Assembly: GCF_000227665.2 (NCBI RefSeq) | Contig: NZ_CP007030.1 | Coordinates: 620,001 to 684,000 of the forward strand | Source of the DNA: Thiomicrospira aerophila AL3 | GTDB lineage: Bacteria > Pseudomonadota > Gammaproteobacteria > Thiomicrospirales > Thiomicrospiraceae | Length of the DNA stretch: 64,000 nt | Reading direction: 5' to 3' | Shown: piece by piece, positions 45,675-55,082 of the stretch | How positions within the stretch are numbered: the first letter of the stretch is position 1 | Layout: each line of letters begins with the position of its first letter | Notes under the pieces: model-generated | Told to the model about the DNA's origin: nothing | What the model saw: only the letters and a program-made list of their open reading frames with translations | Database searches by the model: none | Program-made: the position numbers and the translations under genes

Positions 45675-48374
45675 TTAAACCTGCTCAGTTTGTTTGACTT
45701 TTTCGGTCACTTCAGCGGGTTTGTCTTCGTGGTTATCGGTGCTATTTGCTGCAGCACTATCTGCATTGGATATAACAGCAGCGTCATCTGTTACAGTAGT
45801 GGCCTCACGGGTTGAGGGTTCCGCAACTTCTGATGTGGCTTGTGAGGCAACTTCAGACGCAACTTCAGACGCTTCCGACACCTCATTAGTGCTTTGAGCG
45901 GTTTGCTCAACTTGTGCTTGAACAGCGGTTGAAGCCATTTCTGCTGGCGACGGGTCAGCAGGCCCGTTATCAGTATTTAACTGCTCAACGGGTGTTGTTT
46001 CAGTGGACGGCGCACTCGCTTGCGATGTCTCTGGCGCCAGAGACGTTGCGGCTACTGACGCCACTGTTGTGGTGGCCACTAGTTTAGCGGTATTCACAGC
46101 ATCATCGTTTAGCGCATTAAAGTCATGAATACTTAGATTCTCAGCATCGCGCGGTGCTCTGCGACGATTGAGGCTGGTACGAGTGTTGTAGCGACTACGG
46201 CGACGGCGCGGTTCTGCACTGTCTTTAGTATCGGCCGTTTCAGCTTGTTCCACCTTAGCACGCTTGTCAGTTTCGTCGTTATCTTGAGTGTCCTGACGTC
46301 TAGTGCGTTCGCTGCGCTCTGGTCTAGATGACGTCTTTACAGATGGCTTTGGCGTATCATTGAGTTCTATGTCACTTTGTGCAGCAGGAGTATCACGCTC
46401 TTGGATCGGCGCATCAACTGAATTTTGCTCAGTTTGATTGTTACCACGACTATTGCGTGAGCGGTTACGACGACGCGGCTCAGAAGACTTTTCAGTCTCA
46501 GTTTGCGCTGTTTCATGTTTAGCGGTTGTTTCAGCTGCTGTACTATCGTTATCAGCGCCATTGCGACGACGACCATTACGACGACGGTTATTGTTGCGAC
46601 GACCGCCATCTTGACCTTCTTCAGTGCGAGCTGTTTTAGTAGCCGGTTTGGCCGCTGTGCTAGGTGTTTCTTCTGGCTGATCCTTGAATAGCCAACCCCA
46701 GAGCTTACTTAACAGGCCTGGTTCTGTTTTAGCACTTGCCGCCGCAGCCGTTTGTTGGCTAGGTTGCTCAGTAGGCTGAGGCATCGAAGGAAGATTGATG
46801 TTTTTGAGCACCGGCTCTTCTTTCTTTTGCTCAGGTTGTTCAAGCAAGGGCAAATCAGGTTGGATAAAGGTTTTAGTTTGATAGCTAGTTTCGCGACCTA
46901 ACTGCTCACCAATACGAGAACGTTCAATAATGTATTGCGGCGTTTCCATGTGCTCATTAGGCACAATCAGTATGTGCAGGTTATAGCGGTCTTCGGTCTT
47001 AATGATTTGCGCGCGCTTTTCATTTAATAAGAAGGTGGCCACATCGACTGGAATTTGGATGGTAATGCGCTTAGTGCCTTCCTTCATAGCTTCCTCTTCT
47101 ATCAGACGCAAAATAGAGAGCGCTAAAGATTCAACTCCACGAATCACGCCGACGCCTTTACAGCGCGGGCAAACAATTTGGGTTGACTCTTCAATCGAAG
47201 GGCGTAGGCGTTGACGCGACATTTCAAGCAAACCAAAGCGTGAAATTTTGCCAATCTGAACCCGTGCACGATCGTTCTTAACGGCATCGCGCATTTGGTT
47301 TTCTACTTCGCGTTGATGGCGTGACGAGTGCATATCAATGAAGTCAATCACCACGAGGCCGCCAAGGTCACGTAAACGTAATTGGCGCGCAATTTCAACG
47401 GCGGCTTCCATGTTGGTGTGATAAGCCGTTTCTTCAATATCGCCGCCTTTAGTGGAGCGACTTGAGTTGATATCGATTGCGGTTAGGGCTTCGGTGATAT
47501 CAATTACAATCACGCCACCCGATGGTAAGACAACTTCTCGTTGATAGGCGGACTCTATTTGCGATTCAATCTGAAAGCGCGTGAAGAGCGGGATTTTGTC
47601 TTGGTAAGGTTTGACTTTGTTGACATGTTGCGGCATCACCTGCTGAATAAAGTCACGCGCACGGTGAAAGGTATCCATGTCATCAATGAGGATTTCACCT
47701 ATGTCTTGACGCAGGTAATCACGGATGGCTAGAGTGACTATGTCAGATTCTTGATGAATCAAAATCGGCGCGGCACGCTCTTTGGCCGCATGCTGAATAG
47801 CATCCCAAAGTTTAACGAGGTAATTAATACCCCATTGCAATTCTTCAGGGCTTTTGCCCACACCGGCGGTGCGCACGATTAATCCCATGCCATCAGGAAT
47901 ATCGATGTTACGCAGGGTTTCTTTTAAATCTGAGCGTTCGTCACCTTCAATACGACGTGAAATACCACCTGATTTAGGGTTGTTTGGCATCATCACTACG
48001 TAAGGGCCGGCTAGGGTGATTTGGGTAGTAAGGGCTGCGCCTTTGTTGCCGCGTTCTTCTTTTTGAACTTGGACGATAACATCCTGCCCTTCTTTTAGAA
48101 CTTGTTGGATGTTGAGTTGAGGATCATAGTCCCCGTTGGGGTAGTATTCTTCAGCGATTTCTTTAAAGGGTAAAAAGCCATGTCGCTCTGCGCCGTAATC
48201 TACAAATGCAGCTTCTAAGCTGGGTTCGATTCGGGTAATCGTGCCTTTGTAAATATTCGCTTTTTTCTTTTTTTGTTGCGGGGTTTCAATGTCTAGGTCA
48301 TATAAATTTTGACCATCAACTAGGGCAACGCGCAGCTCTTCTTGCTGGGTTGCGTTGATTAGCATTCTTTTCAT
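45675..48374 (-). CDS. rne: Ribonuclease E
   Basis: Essential endoribonuclease for mRNA decay and rRNA/tRNA maturation and scaffold of the degradosome. It has 899 residues. The S1 domain (about 36-120), 5' sensor, DNase I-like domain with catalytic Asp in [13 protein letters not shown] and [18 protein letters not shown], and the Zn-link CPRCKG are intact. From about 520 on the protein is disordered: an Arg-rich RNA-binding patch ([15 protein letters not shown]), a second one near [17 protein letters not shown], then a Glu/Ser/Val/Ala-rich tail. The long leader upstream fits autoregulation. Confidence 0.95.
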   Translation of the reverse strand: MKRMLINATQQEELRVALVDGQNLYDLDIETPQQKKKKANIYKGTITRIEPSLEAAFVDYGAERHGFLPFKEIAEEYYPNGDYDPQLNIQQVLKEGQDVIVQVQKEERGNKGAALTTQITLAGPYVVMMPNNPKSGGISRRIEGDERSDLKETLRNIDIPDGMGLIVRTAGVGKSPEELQWGINYLVKLWDAIQHAAKERAAPILIHQESDIVTLAIRDYLRQDIGEILIDDMDTFHRARDFIQQVMPQHVNKVKPYQDKIPLFTRFQIESQIESAYQREVVLPSGGVIVIDITEALTAIDINSSRSTKGGDIEETAYHTNMEAAVEIARQLRLRDLGGLVVIDFIDMHSSRHQREVENQMRDAVKNDRARVQIGKISRFGLLEMSRQRLRPSIEESTQIVCPRCKGVGVIRGVESLALSILRLIEEEAMKEGTKRITIQIPVDVATFLLNEKRAQIIKTEDRYNLHILIVPNEHMETPQYIIERSRIGEQLGRETSYQTKTFIQPDLPLLEQPEQKKEEPVLKNINLPSMPQPTEQPSQQTAAAASAKTEPGLLSKLWGWLFKDQPEETPSTAAKPATKTARTEEGQDGGRRNNNRRRNGRRRNGADNDSTAAETTAKHETAQTETEKSSEPRRRNRSRNSRGNNQTEQNSVDAPIQERDTPAAQSDIELNDTPKPSVKTSSRPERSERTRRQDTQDNDETDKRAKVEQAETADTKDSAEPRRRRSRYNTRTSLNRRRAPRDAENLSIHDFNALNDDAVNTAKLVATTTVASVAATSLAPETSQASAPSTETTPVEQLNTDNGPADPSPAEMASTAVQAQVEQTAQSTNEVSEASEVASEVASQATSEVAEPSTREATTVTDDAAVISNADSAAANSTDNHEDKPAEVTEKVKQTEQV
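45847..45870 (-). repeat. Tandem 12-base repeat in the rne tail
   Basis: GCAACTTCAGAC occurs twice in tandem and encodes part of the low-complexity EVASEVAS tail of RNase E. It is in frame and harmless to the reading frame; copy number may vary between strains. Confidence 0.7.
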
Positions 48375-48542
48375 GCTCTTCTCTTTGTTGGGTTAAGGGC
48401 GCAGGCACAGGCAGAGTTGGATGCAATAGAATGCAGCAAGGAGGGTCAACGTTTTGACATCTTGAAATACTTATATTCAACAAGCAAGCACAAGGGGCGT
48501 TGCCTAAAACCAAGTGGTTAGTAAATAAGTTTCGTTTTTGTC

Positions 48543-48573
48543 GAGCTAGACGATTTTGTGCACTCGCTAGCTC
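48543..48573 (-). promoter_or_regulatory. Hairpin in the rne leader region
   Basis: GAGCTAG (48543-48549) and CTAGCTC (48567-48573) form a 7-base stem, extended by CG pairs across one bulge, about 170 bases upstream of the rne ATG. RNase E genes are autoregulated through structured leaders in other Gammaproteobacteria; that this stem has that role is inference. Confidence 0.4.
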
Positions 48574-48892
48574 TTAGTCTTCTATCGGTTGATTACAATG
48601 CGTATTCATTCAACTCAACGATTGTGGCGTCTTATATTCAAATTTAACGATAAAATTGCGCGACAAATCGAAAAGTGGGTGGGGTTTTCTGCCCCGAGTC
48701 ATCCAAATAACACTGTGGCCTTAGCCAGGTTATCTATAAAGTTAAATTTTTTACTAAATTCTGTATCATTCTTCAGCAGTTTCGTGAGCCAGTCGGTTGA
48801 CACACATTGTTATTGATCCTCAACATGAAGGTTCAAAATAACTGGCTGAATATAGCACCCATTTAGTTATTGCGCAATCTAAAAAATAAGGC

Positions 48893-48920
48893 TTGATGAA
48901 GCTATATCAGTTAATATAAG
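48893..48920 (+). promoter_or_regulatory. Candidate promoter for rluC
   Basis: TTGATG (48893-48898) and TATAAG (48915-48920) with a 16-base spacer, giving a start about 20 bases before the rluC GTG. Confidence 0.5.
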
Positions 48921-48947
48921 CGAAATTTTAATGGATGAGGTTGGGTT

Positions 48948-49898
48948 GTGGCTGAGGTGCGTTTTATTGAAGTTGATGCTGAAGAAGCGGGTCAGCGCCT
49001 AGATAATTTTTTGCTCAAGCATTTGAGGAAAGCACCACGTCCACTGATTTACCGTATCGTGCGTAAAGGCGAGGTCCGAGTCAATAAGGGGCGAGCTCAG
49101 GTTTCTCAGCGTTTGAAGGCTGGTGATGTCGTGAGGGTGCCACCGGTCAAGTTGCCTGATAGTGCTGAACAGGTTCGACCTCCAGTAGCGCAGTTACCGC
49201 GTATTGAGCAGGCCATATTATTTGAAGATGATGATTTGATCGTGATTAATAAACCACCGGGTATGGCGGTGCATGGTGGAAGTGGTGTCAGCTGGGGGTT
49301 AATTGAGTTGGTGCGTAATGCTCGTCCACTTGCTAAGCGGGTGGAGTTAGTGCATCGTTTGGATCGCGATACGTCAGGTGCGATTATCCTAGCCAAAAAA
49401 ATGTCGGTGTTGCGAGACTTGCATCAGCAGGTGCGCGATCATCAGGTGACGAAGGTCTATTGGGCGTTGGTCAAAGGTCAGTGGCCCAAAGCGCGTACCA
49501 AGGTCGAGCAGCCATTGCGTAAGTTTACCTTGCCATCTGGCGAGCGTCGCGTTGAGGTGCATCCAGAGGGCAAGCCCAGTTTAAGTTATGTGCGGGTATT
49601 AGCGGATCTAGCTCAAGCCAGTTTGTTGGAAGTTAACTTGGCAACCGGTAGAACGCATCAAATTCGTGTTCATTGTGCTGCGAATGATCACCCCATTGCG
49701 GGTGATGATAAGTATGGTGATGCCGACTTTGATCGTTGGCAACGACAGCAGGGTATGACATCTTTAGCCTTGCATGCTAGGCTGGTGAGCTTTAAGCACC
49801 CTAAAACGGGCGAGCAGATGACCCTAACCGCGCCCTTATATCCCGATTTTGATAAGTTATTGATGGGTCAGCGTATTAATCAGAAGGATGTAGTGTGA
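48948..49898 (+). CDS. rluC: 23S rRNA pseudouridine synthase RluC
   Basis: Forms pseudouridines in 23S rRNA (955, 2504 and 2580 in E. coli numbering). It has 316 residues: an N-terminal S4 RNA-binding domain (QRLDNFLLKHLRKAPRPLIY, about 15-75) and the RluA-family catalytic domain with the active-site Asp in VHRLDRDTSGAIILAK. The C-terminal motif TGRTHQIRVH is present. The start is GTG with GAGG upstream. It is divergent from rne, as in many Gammaproteobacteria, and overlaps the HAD gene by 4 bases. Confidence 0.94.
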   Translation: MAEVRFIEVDAEEAGQRLDNFLLKHLRKAPRPLIYRIVRKGEVRVNKGRAQVSQRLKAGDVVRVPPVKLPDSAEQVRPPVAQLPRIEQAILFEDDDLIVINKPPGMAVHGGSGVSWGLIELVRNARPLAKRVELVHRLDRDTSGAIILAKKMSVLRDLHQQVRDHQVTKVYWALVKGQWPKARTKVEQPLRKFTLPSGERRVEVHPEGKPSLSYVRVLADLAQASLLEVNLATGRTHQIRVHCAANDHPIAGDDKYGDADFDRWQRQQGMTSLALHARLVSFKHPKTGEQMTLTAPLYPDFDKLLMGQRINQKDVV

Positions 49899-50566
49899 GT
49901 AGAGCTCAGTATCGTGGGGTGATTTTTGATTGGGATGGCACCTTAATGAATTCAGAGGCCCGAATTGTGGCGGCTATTCAATATGCTGCCATGCAAAATG
50001 GGTTGCCCGTGTTGAGTGAGCATGACTCTAAACAAATTATTGGGTTGAGTTTGCACAACGCGGTGGCGCGTCTTTATCCCGACATTGCGGATAAAAATGG
50101 TGCCATTCAAGCGGTAGCTGATGCCTATACGGAGCACTTTCTTCATCAATCTACTGTGCCTATGATGCCGTTTCCGTTTGCAGGTGAAATGCTAGAAGCT
50201 TTGCTTGATCATGGTTATAAACTGGCGGTCGCGACAGGTAAGAGTCGTCGTGGTTTGGATGAGGTCTTGAAGTTGACTGGGTTTGGGCGATTTTTCGATA
50301 TTACCCGTACCCCGGTGGAATCGGCCTCTAAACCCGACCCATTGATGTTGCGGCAGATTTTAACCCATTGGAATTGGGCGCCTGAGCAAGCTGTCATGGT
50401 GGGCGATACGACCTTTGATATGGAAATGGCGGCCAATTTAGGTATGGATCGTATTGCCCTGCATCACGGTGTTCATCAGCCTGCACAATTGGCTGAATTT
50501 AAGCCGGTGGCTTCATTTAATGACTTGTCGGCGCTGCAGAATTACTTGTTAGAATCTGCCGTTTAG
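49895..50566 (+). CDS. HAD-superfamily phosphatase (Gph-like)
   Basis: A 223-residue HAD-IA hydrolase. Motif I is FDWDGTLMNS with nucleophile Asp, motif II VATGKSRRG, motif III Lys in ASKPDPLML and motif IV GDTTFDMEMA. The alpha-helical cap lies between about 20 and 85. Such genes often follow rluC; they resemble phosphoglycolate phosphatase, but the substrate is unproven. The start is GTG, overlapping the rluC stop by 4 bases. Its 3' end overlaps the convergent yceF gene by 18 bases. Confidence 0.88.
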   Translation: MSRAQYRGVIFDWDGTLMNSEARIVAAIQYAAMQNGLPVLSEHDSKQIIGLSLHNAVARLYPDIADKNGAIQAVADAYTEHFLHQSTVPMMPFPFAGEMLEALLDHGYKLAVATGKSRRGLDEVLKLTGFGRFFDITRTPVESASKPDPLMLRQILTHWNWAPEQAVMVGDTTFDMEMAANLGMDRIALHHGVHQPAQLAEFKPVASFNDLSALQNYLLESAV

Positions 50567-51202
50567 TGGCATTTGCAGGCCTGCTGAGTTCAATAAATTA
50601 CACAATTTAATGAGAGGTAGGCCGATTAACGCATTCGGGTCTTGGCTGTGAATTGCGCTAAATAGCATAATGCCTAAGCCTTCTGATTTAAAGCTGCCGG
50701 CACAATCGTAGGGCTGTTCCTGTAATAAGTAGTTGTTAAGGGTTTCGGCGGGTAGGGAGCGAAAGATAACCTCAGTAGGTTCGTGTGCGTAATGATAGGT
50801 TTGTTGCTCAGGATTGTATAGACACACCCCGGTATGGTAAATGAGCGTTTGGCCTTGTTGTTTTTTGAGTTGCTCAAGCGCTTGTGCATGTTCATGGGCT
50901 TTGCCAAGGATGTCATCACCGAGTGCGGCGCTTTGATCAGATGCAATAATCCAACTATTTGGAAAGTGTGTGGCAATGGCCTGCGCTTTTTGTTGACTGA
51001 GGCGCGCCACAAGATCGGCAACCGACTCACCAGGCTGGCGAGTTTCATCTATATCGGGGCTGTGACAGTCAAAATTTGCAATGAGCTTTTTTAACAGCAG
51101 TTTGCGATAAGGCGATTGTGATGCCAATATGAAATGAGGTTCAGATTGATCGTGTGCGTGGTTCATAGTGAATAAAATTTTATTTGTTTGGGTATTTGGC
51201 AT
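50549..51202 (-). CDS. yceF: Maf-family nucleotide pyrophosphatase YceF
   Basis: House-cleaning pyrophosphatase, in E. coli acting on 7-methyl-GTP. It has 217 residues from the ATG at 51202. The Maf motif appears as ASQSPYRKLLLKKL, then DETRQPGES, SDQ in IIASDQSA, and the YceF-type block CAGSFKSEGLGI with LIGLPLIKLC. An internal ATG at 51166 would give 205 residues and a start closer to E. coli YceF, but it has no ribosome site, while GGAC precedes 51202. It diverges from the yceD promoter. Confidence 0.9.
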   Translation of the reverse strand: MPNTQTNKILFTMNHAHDQSEPHFILASQSPYRKLLLKKLIANFDCHSPDIDETRQPGESVADLVARLSQQKAQAIATHFPNSWIIASDQSAALGDDILGKAHEHAQALEQLKKQQGQTLIYHTGVCLYNPEQQTYHYAHEPTEVIFRSLPAETLNNYLLQEQPYDCAGSFKSEGLGIMLFSAIHSQDPNALIGLPLIKLCNLLNSAGLQMPLNGRF

Positions 51203-51241
51203 TTTAGTCCATTAGGCTCGTTGTTCAAGTTATTATTATTT

Positions 51242-51270
51242 TTGACAAAATTATCGACAAGAGGTATTAT
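51242..51270 (+). promoter_or_regulatory. Strong promoter for yceD-rpmF-plsX-fab genes
   Basis: A perfect TTGACA (51242-51247), 17-base spacer and TATTAT (51265-51270). The predicted transcription start (51276-51279) falls on or 1-3 bases before the yceD ATG at 51279, so the main transcript may be leaderless. Confidence 0.75.
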
Positions 51271-51278
51271 CTCGCGCC

Positions 51279-51800
51279 ATGTTTACTAGACTTCCAGATT
51301 TAGTCGATCCGCAGTTTTATGCAGAGCAAAAACGGCAGATTAAAGCTAAGGTGGCGCAAGCGCAGTTGCCTCGACTTGTACAGGCTGTTGCGTCGCCGCA
51401 GGGCGATGTCTTTGTTGAAATGCGTTTTTTTAAACAAAAACAAACGGGTGCGCCCGCCTTTGAATTGCAGCTAAAAACAGAACTTACGCTGACTTGTCAG
51501 CGAACCTTGGGTAGTTATACTCAGCCTGTTGAGAGTGCCATCAGGGGCGTGTTTTTACCTGCTATGCAATTGGCAGAAGAGTTAGATGCTGATTGGGAAG
51601 TCTATAATTTGCCCGAGGATAAGATTTCACTCATTCCCATCATAGAAGATGAGGTGTTGTTAGCGATTCCCATGGTGCCAAGAGTTGAGGGTGAGGTTTT
51701 GACATGGTCAGCGTCGGCTGAACCAGCTGAATTATCACCGGATGAAGATAAAGCGAACCCATTTTTGGCATTAGCAAAGTTAAAATCCAAACCAGAATAA
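51279..51800 (+). CDS. yceD: YceD / DUF177 family protein (23S rRNA accumulation protein)
   Basis: A 173-residue protein of the DUF177 family, encoded next to rpmF in most bacteria and reported to be needed for normal 23S rRNA levels. The block [16 protein letters not shown] has the single Cys of the family, and the C-terminal [10 protein letters not shown] is conserved. No ribosome site stands at the usual place: the only GAGG is 14 bases from the ATG and lies between the promoter elements, which suggests leaderless initiation. rpmF follows after 64 bases. Confidence 0.9.
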   Translation: MFTRLPDLVDPQFYAEQKRQIKAKVAQAQLPRLVQAVASPQGDVFVEMRFFKQKQTGAPAFELQLKTELTLTCQRTLGSYTQPVESAIRGVFLPAMQLAEELDADWEVYNLPEDKISLIPIIEDEVLLAIPMVPRVEGEVLTWSASAEPAELSPDEDKANPFLALAKLKSKPE

Positions 51801-51864
51801 TGCTAGTTTGAATTTATTTAATAGTTTAAGTGCAGAATTTTCTGCTTATTTAGGAGTAATAACC

Positions 51865-52041
51865 ATGGCTGTTCAACAAAACAAAAAATCACCTGCTAAG
51901 CGTGGTATGCGTCGTTCACATGATGGATTAACGGCTACAGCAATCACAACTGACCAAACTACCGGTGAATTACACCGTCGTCATCATGTAACTGCAGACG
52001 GCTACTACAAAGGCAAAAAAGTCGTTCAAGATAAGGCTTAA
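51865..52041 (+). CDS. rpmF: 50S ribosomal protein L32
   Basis: Small basic ribosomal protein of 58 residues, [20 protein letters not shown] at the N-terminus, typical of L32. No zinc-binding Cys pairs are present, as is normal for Gammaproteobacteria. TAGGAG precedes the ATG at 51865; the longer reading frame upstream is non-coding. It is followed 6 bases later by plsX, the conserved rpmF-plsX link between ribosome and phospholipid synthesis. Confidence 0.96.
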   Translation: MAVQQNKKSPAKRGMRRSHDGLTATAITTDQTTGELHRRHHVTADGYYKGKKVVQDKA

Positions 52042-52047
52042 TTTGTC

Positions 52048-53094
52048 TTGAATATTCGTATTGCTATCGATGCGATGGGCGGGGATAAGGGGCTTGATGT
52101 TACCATCCCTGCCAGTATAAACGCGCTAAACACCTTTGCAGACCTCCACTTAATTCTTGTCGGTGACGAGCCGCAAATCAGTCAAGCCCTATCACAGCAC
52201 AGCAAGGTTCCTCTTCAAAGAGTCACTATTCAGTCTGCTTCGCAAGTAGTTGATATGGATGAGTTGCCTTCACAAGCCCTTCGTAACAAGAAAGATTCCT
52301 CAATGCGCGTGGCGCTGGATCTGGTGAAGCAAGATCAAGCTCAGGCCTGTGTGAGTGCGGGTAATACCGGGGCTTTGATGGCTACAGCGAAATTTGTGCT
52401 TAAAACTCTGCCAGGTATTCATCGCCCCGCCATTTGTACGGCGATGCCGACCATGAAAAAGCCGGTTTATATGCTGGATTTGGGTGCCAATGTCGGTGCA
52501 GATGGCGAGAGTTTAGCGCAGTTTGCGATTATGGGATCGGTGCTGGCTAAAACACTTCATCCAGATATGACCCCACGTGTTGGTTTGCTCAATATTGGTG
52601 AAGAAGAGATGAAGGGGCATGATCGTATTAAGCTTGCTCAGCAGTTGTTGCGTCAAACACCGATCAATTATGTCGGCTATGTTGAAGGTGATGATATTTT
52701 CAAAGGTAATGTCGATGTGATTGCCTGCGATGGTTTTGATGGCAACATTGCACTAAAAGCGAGTGAAGGTGTCGCTAAGATGATTAGCTATTATCTTAAA
52801 CAAGCCTTTATGCGTAATGCGTTAACCAAGGTCATCGGTTTAATGGCCGCACCGGTATTGAAAGCCTTTAAGGCGAAAGTGGATCCACGCAACTACAATG
52901 GCGCTTCATTTTTAGGTTTACGAAAATGCGTCATCAAAAGCCATGGTGGTGCGGATAGTTTAGCCTTTGAAAATGCGATTAAAGTCGCACGCATAGAGGT
53001 TTTACATGATGTGCCTAGTCGAATTCGTGATGAAGTCGCCCGGTTATTGGATGAGCAAAATCACACTACTCACAAGGACGGATTAGATGACTAG
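52048..53094 (+). CDS. plsX: Phosphate acyltransferase PlsX
   Basis: Converts acyl-ACP to acyl-phosphate for phosphatidic acid synthesis at the membrane. It has 348 residues. The motifs AIDAMGGDKG at the start, SAGNTGALMA in the middle and CDGFDGNIALKASEG are diagnostic. The start is TTG, 6 bases after rpmF. Its 3' end overlaps fabH by 8 bases. The acyltransferase partner PlsY is not in the window. Confidence 0.95.
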   Translation: MNIRIAIDAMGGDKGLDVTIPASINALNTFADLHLILVGDEPQISQALSQHSKVPLQRVTIQSASQVVDMDELPSQALRNKKDSSMRVALDLVKQDQAQACVSAGNTGALMATAKFVLKTLPGIHRPAICTAMPTMKKPVYMLDLGANVGADGESLAQFAIMGSVLAKTLHPDMTPRVGLLNIGEEEMKGHDRIKLAQQLLRQTPINYVGYVEGDDIFKGNVDVIACDGFDGNIALKASEGVAKMISYYLKQAFMRNALTKVIGLMAAPVLKAFKAKVDPRNYNGASFLGLRKCVIKSHGGADSLAFENAIKVARIEVLHDVPSRIRDEVARLLDEQNHTTHKDGLDD

Positions 53095-54088
53095 CTCACG
53101 GATAAGTCGGATTATCGCAACAGGAAGCTATCTACCTGAGCGGGTTATGTTAAACGCAGACCTTGAAGCCATGGTAGAAACAACGGATGCCTGGATTCAA
53201 GAGCGTACAGGTATTAAACAGCGCCATATTATTGCCGATGATCAGGTCACCAGTGACTTGGCGGTGGCGGCTGCCAAGCAAGCGATAGCGCGTGCAGGCT
53301 TAACGCCAAATGATATTGATTTGGTATTGGTTGCGACCACTACACCTGACAAAATTTTTCCAAGTACTGCGACGATTGTCCAGCGCGAGCTTGGCATTAC
53401 TAATAGCTGTCCTGCCTTCGATTTACAGGCCGTTTGTACTGGATTTGTCTATGCATTGAGTGTCGCTGATCAATTTATCAAAACAGGCATGGTGAAGCGT
53501 ACGCTCGTTATTGGTGCTGAAAGCTTATCACGGATTACCAATTGGTCAGATCGCAGTAATTGCATTTTATGGGGTGATGGTGCCGGTGCGGTGATACTAG
53601 AGGCGGTTGCACAGCAAGATGGCCAGCCGGTAAAGTCTGGCATTATTGCCACGCACATTCATGCTGATGGTCAGTACGAGCAGCTGTTGCACGTCCCATC
53701 TGGACCATCGCGCGTTGCTCAAACCGACGATGTTGCCGAACGTACGATGACAATGAAAGGCAATGAGGTTTTTAAAGTTGCGGTGAATACCCTAAGTCGT
53801 ATTGCAACTGAGACCCTAGCCAAAAATCAGATTGATGCCAGTGAACTGGATTGGCTCGTTCCCCATCAAGCTAACTTGCGTATTATTAAAGCGACCGGTA
53901 AAAAACTAGGTTTAGATGATAGTCAAGTCGTTGTTACTGTCGATCAGCACGGTAATACCTCCAGCGCGTCCATTCCACTCGCCCTAGATCAGGCAATTAC
54001 TGATGGGCGTATTCGGCGCGGCCAATTAATGCTACTAGAAGCCTTTGGTGGTGGCTTTACTTGGGGTTCAGCACTGATTCGCTACTAG
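53087..54088 (+). CDS. fabH: Beta-ketoacyl-ACP synthase III
   Basis: Starts fatty acid synthesis by condensing acetyl-CoA with malonyl-ACP. It has 333 residues, with the catalytic triad visible: Cys in QAVCTGFVYAL, His in VPHQANLRI and Asn in GNTSSASIP. ATG at 53087 lies inside the end of plsX. The order plsX-fabH-fabD-fabG-acpP-fabF is the standard one. Confidence 0.96.
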   Translation: MTSSRISRIIATGSYLPERVMLNADLEAMVETTDAWIQERTGIKQRHIIADDQVTSDLAVAAAKQAIARAGLTPNDIDLVLVATTTPDKIFPSTATIVQRELGITNSCPAFDLQAVCTGFVYALSVADQFIKTGMVKRTLVIGAESLSRITNWSDRSNCILWGDGAGAVILEAVAQQDGQPVKSGIIATHIHADGQYEQLLHVPSGPSRVAQTDDVAERTMTMKGNEVFKVAVNTLSRIATETLAKNQIDASELDWLVPHQANLRIIKATGKKLGLDDSQVVVTVDQHGNTSSASIPLALDQAITDGRIRRGQLMLLEAFGGGFTWGSALIRY

Positions 54089-54140
54089 GTTGTGAATATA
54101 CAATCTGATACCAAATTTTAACGTTAAACAGAGGGTTGTT

Positions 54141-55082
54141 ATGAAAACTGCGGTCGTTTTTCCTGGTCAAGGTGCACAGTCAGTCGGTATGTTGTCGGAT
54201 TTGGCGGCAACAAATCCTGCCGTGGGTGAGTATTTTTCACGTGCCTCTGCTGTACTGGGATATGACTTATGGCAGGTGGTTTCGGCAGGGCCAGAAGATA
54301 AGTTAAATGATACTGCGGTGACTCAGCCCGCTATGCTAGTGGCCGGTTATGCCTGTTACGCCAGTTTAAAAGCGCAGTTGCCCGATTGGCAGCCCAGTTA
54401 CTTTGCGGGTCATTCGTTAGGTGAATACACCGCTTTGGTGGCCGCTGAGGCGTTATCGTTGGAACAGGCTGTGGCCTTAGTTGCCAAGCGAGGGAGTTTG
54501 ATGCAGCAAGCGGTCGCACCCGGTGCGGGTGCAATGGCTGCCGTACTTGGTTTAACCGATGAGCAGGTTGAGCAGGCCTGCTTATCAGCTGCACAGGGCG
54601 CAGTAGTGTCGGCGGTTAACTATAACTCGCCGGGTCAAGTCGTGATAGCGGGAGAAACGGCTGCAGTAGAGCGTGCAATGGCTCAAGCAAGTGAGTTGGG
54701 TGCTAAGCGGGTAGTCCCTTTAGCGGTTAGTGTGCCATCTCATTGTGCTTTGATGAAACCGGCGGCAGATGAATTAGCGAAAGCGATTGCGGCCGCAGAC
54801 TGGCAGATGCCTAGGATTCCTGTTTTGCACAATGTGAATACGCAGGCCTCAACGTCTATTGTGGATTTACAAGCCGCATTAGTTGCGCAACTTTATCAGC
54901 CAGTGCAATGGGTTAAAACCATTGAATATTTGGCGGCAGACGGTGTGACACAACTGGTTGAATGCGGACCAGGCAAGGTATTAGCCGGTTTAAATCGCCG
55001 CATTGATAAGAACATGGCGGTTGCAAGTATTTACGATTCTGCTACATTAGCCAACACAGTTAACGCAATAAAGGACAACTAA
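54141..55082 (+). CDS. fabD: Malonyl-CoA:ACP transacylase
   Basis: Loads malonate onto acyl carrier protein. It has 313 residues, with the active-site Ser in GHSLGEYTALVAA, the N-terminal FPGQGAQSVGM and catalytic His in VSVPSHCALM. AGAGGG precedes the ATG at a suitable distance. fabG starts at the base right after its stop. Confidence 0.96.
   Translation: MKTAVVFPGQGAQSVGMLSDLAATNPAVGEYFSRASAVLGYDLWQVVSAGPEDKLNDTAVTQPAMLVAGYACYASLKAQLPDWQPSYFAGHSLGEYTALVAAEALSLEQAVALVAKRGSLMQQAVAPGAGAMAAVLGLTDEQVEQACLSAAQGAVVSAVNYNSPGQVVIAGETAAVERAMAQASELGAKRVVPLAVSVPSHCALMKPAADELAKAIAAADWQMPRIPVLHNVNTQASTSIVDLQAALVAQLYQPVQWVKTIEYLAADGVTQLVECGPGKVLAGLNRRIDKNMAVASIYDSATLANTVNAIKDN

Larger units (their letters stand above)
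48375..48947. other. Divergent rne / rluC intergenic region
   Basis: The largest gap in the window. The part next to rne (48375 to about 48580) would be the rne 5' leader and contains several small inverted repeats, including the stem annotated at 48543-48573 and GTCAA-CGTT-TTGAC near 48449. The part next to rluC has a promoter candidate. A possible 72-codon frame from the ATG at 48598 lacks a ribosome site and family features; I do not call it a gene. Confidence 0.6.

Noticed and set aside
45700-46800. Rne tail as a frameshifted or degenerate region
   Set aside because: The low-complexity Arg-rich and Glu/Ser/Ala-rich tail is normal for RNase E, and the frame stays open to a terminator.
48220-48250. 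TGGGTTCGATTCGGG resembling a tRNA T-arm
   Set aside because: It lies inside the RNase E S1 domain coding sequence, and no acceptor or anticodon stems surround it.
48598-48816. A 72-codon open frame between rne and rluC
   Set aside because: No ribosome site, no family features, and it lies over the probable rne promoter region; more likely chance.
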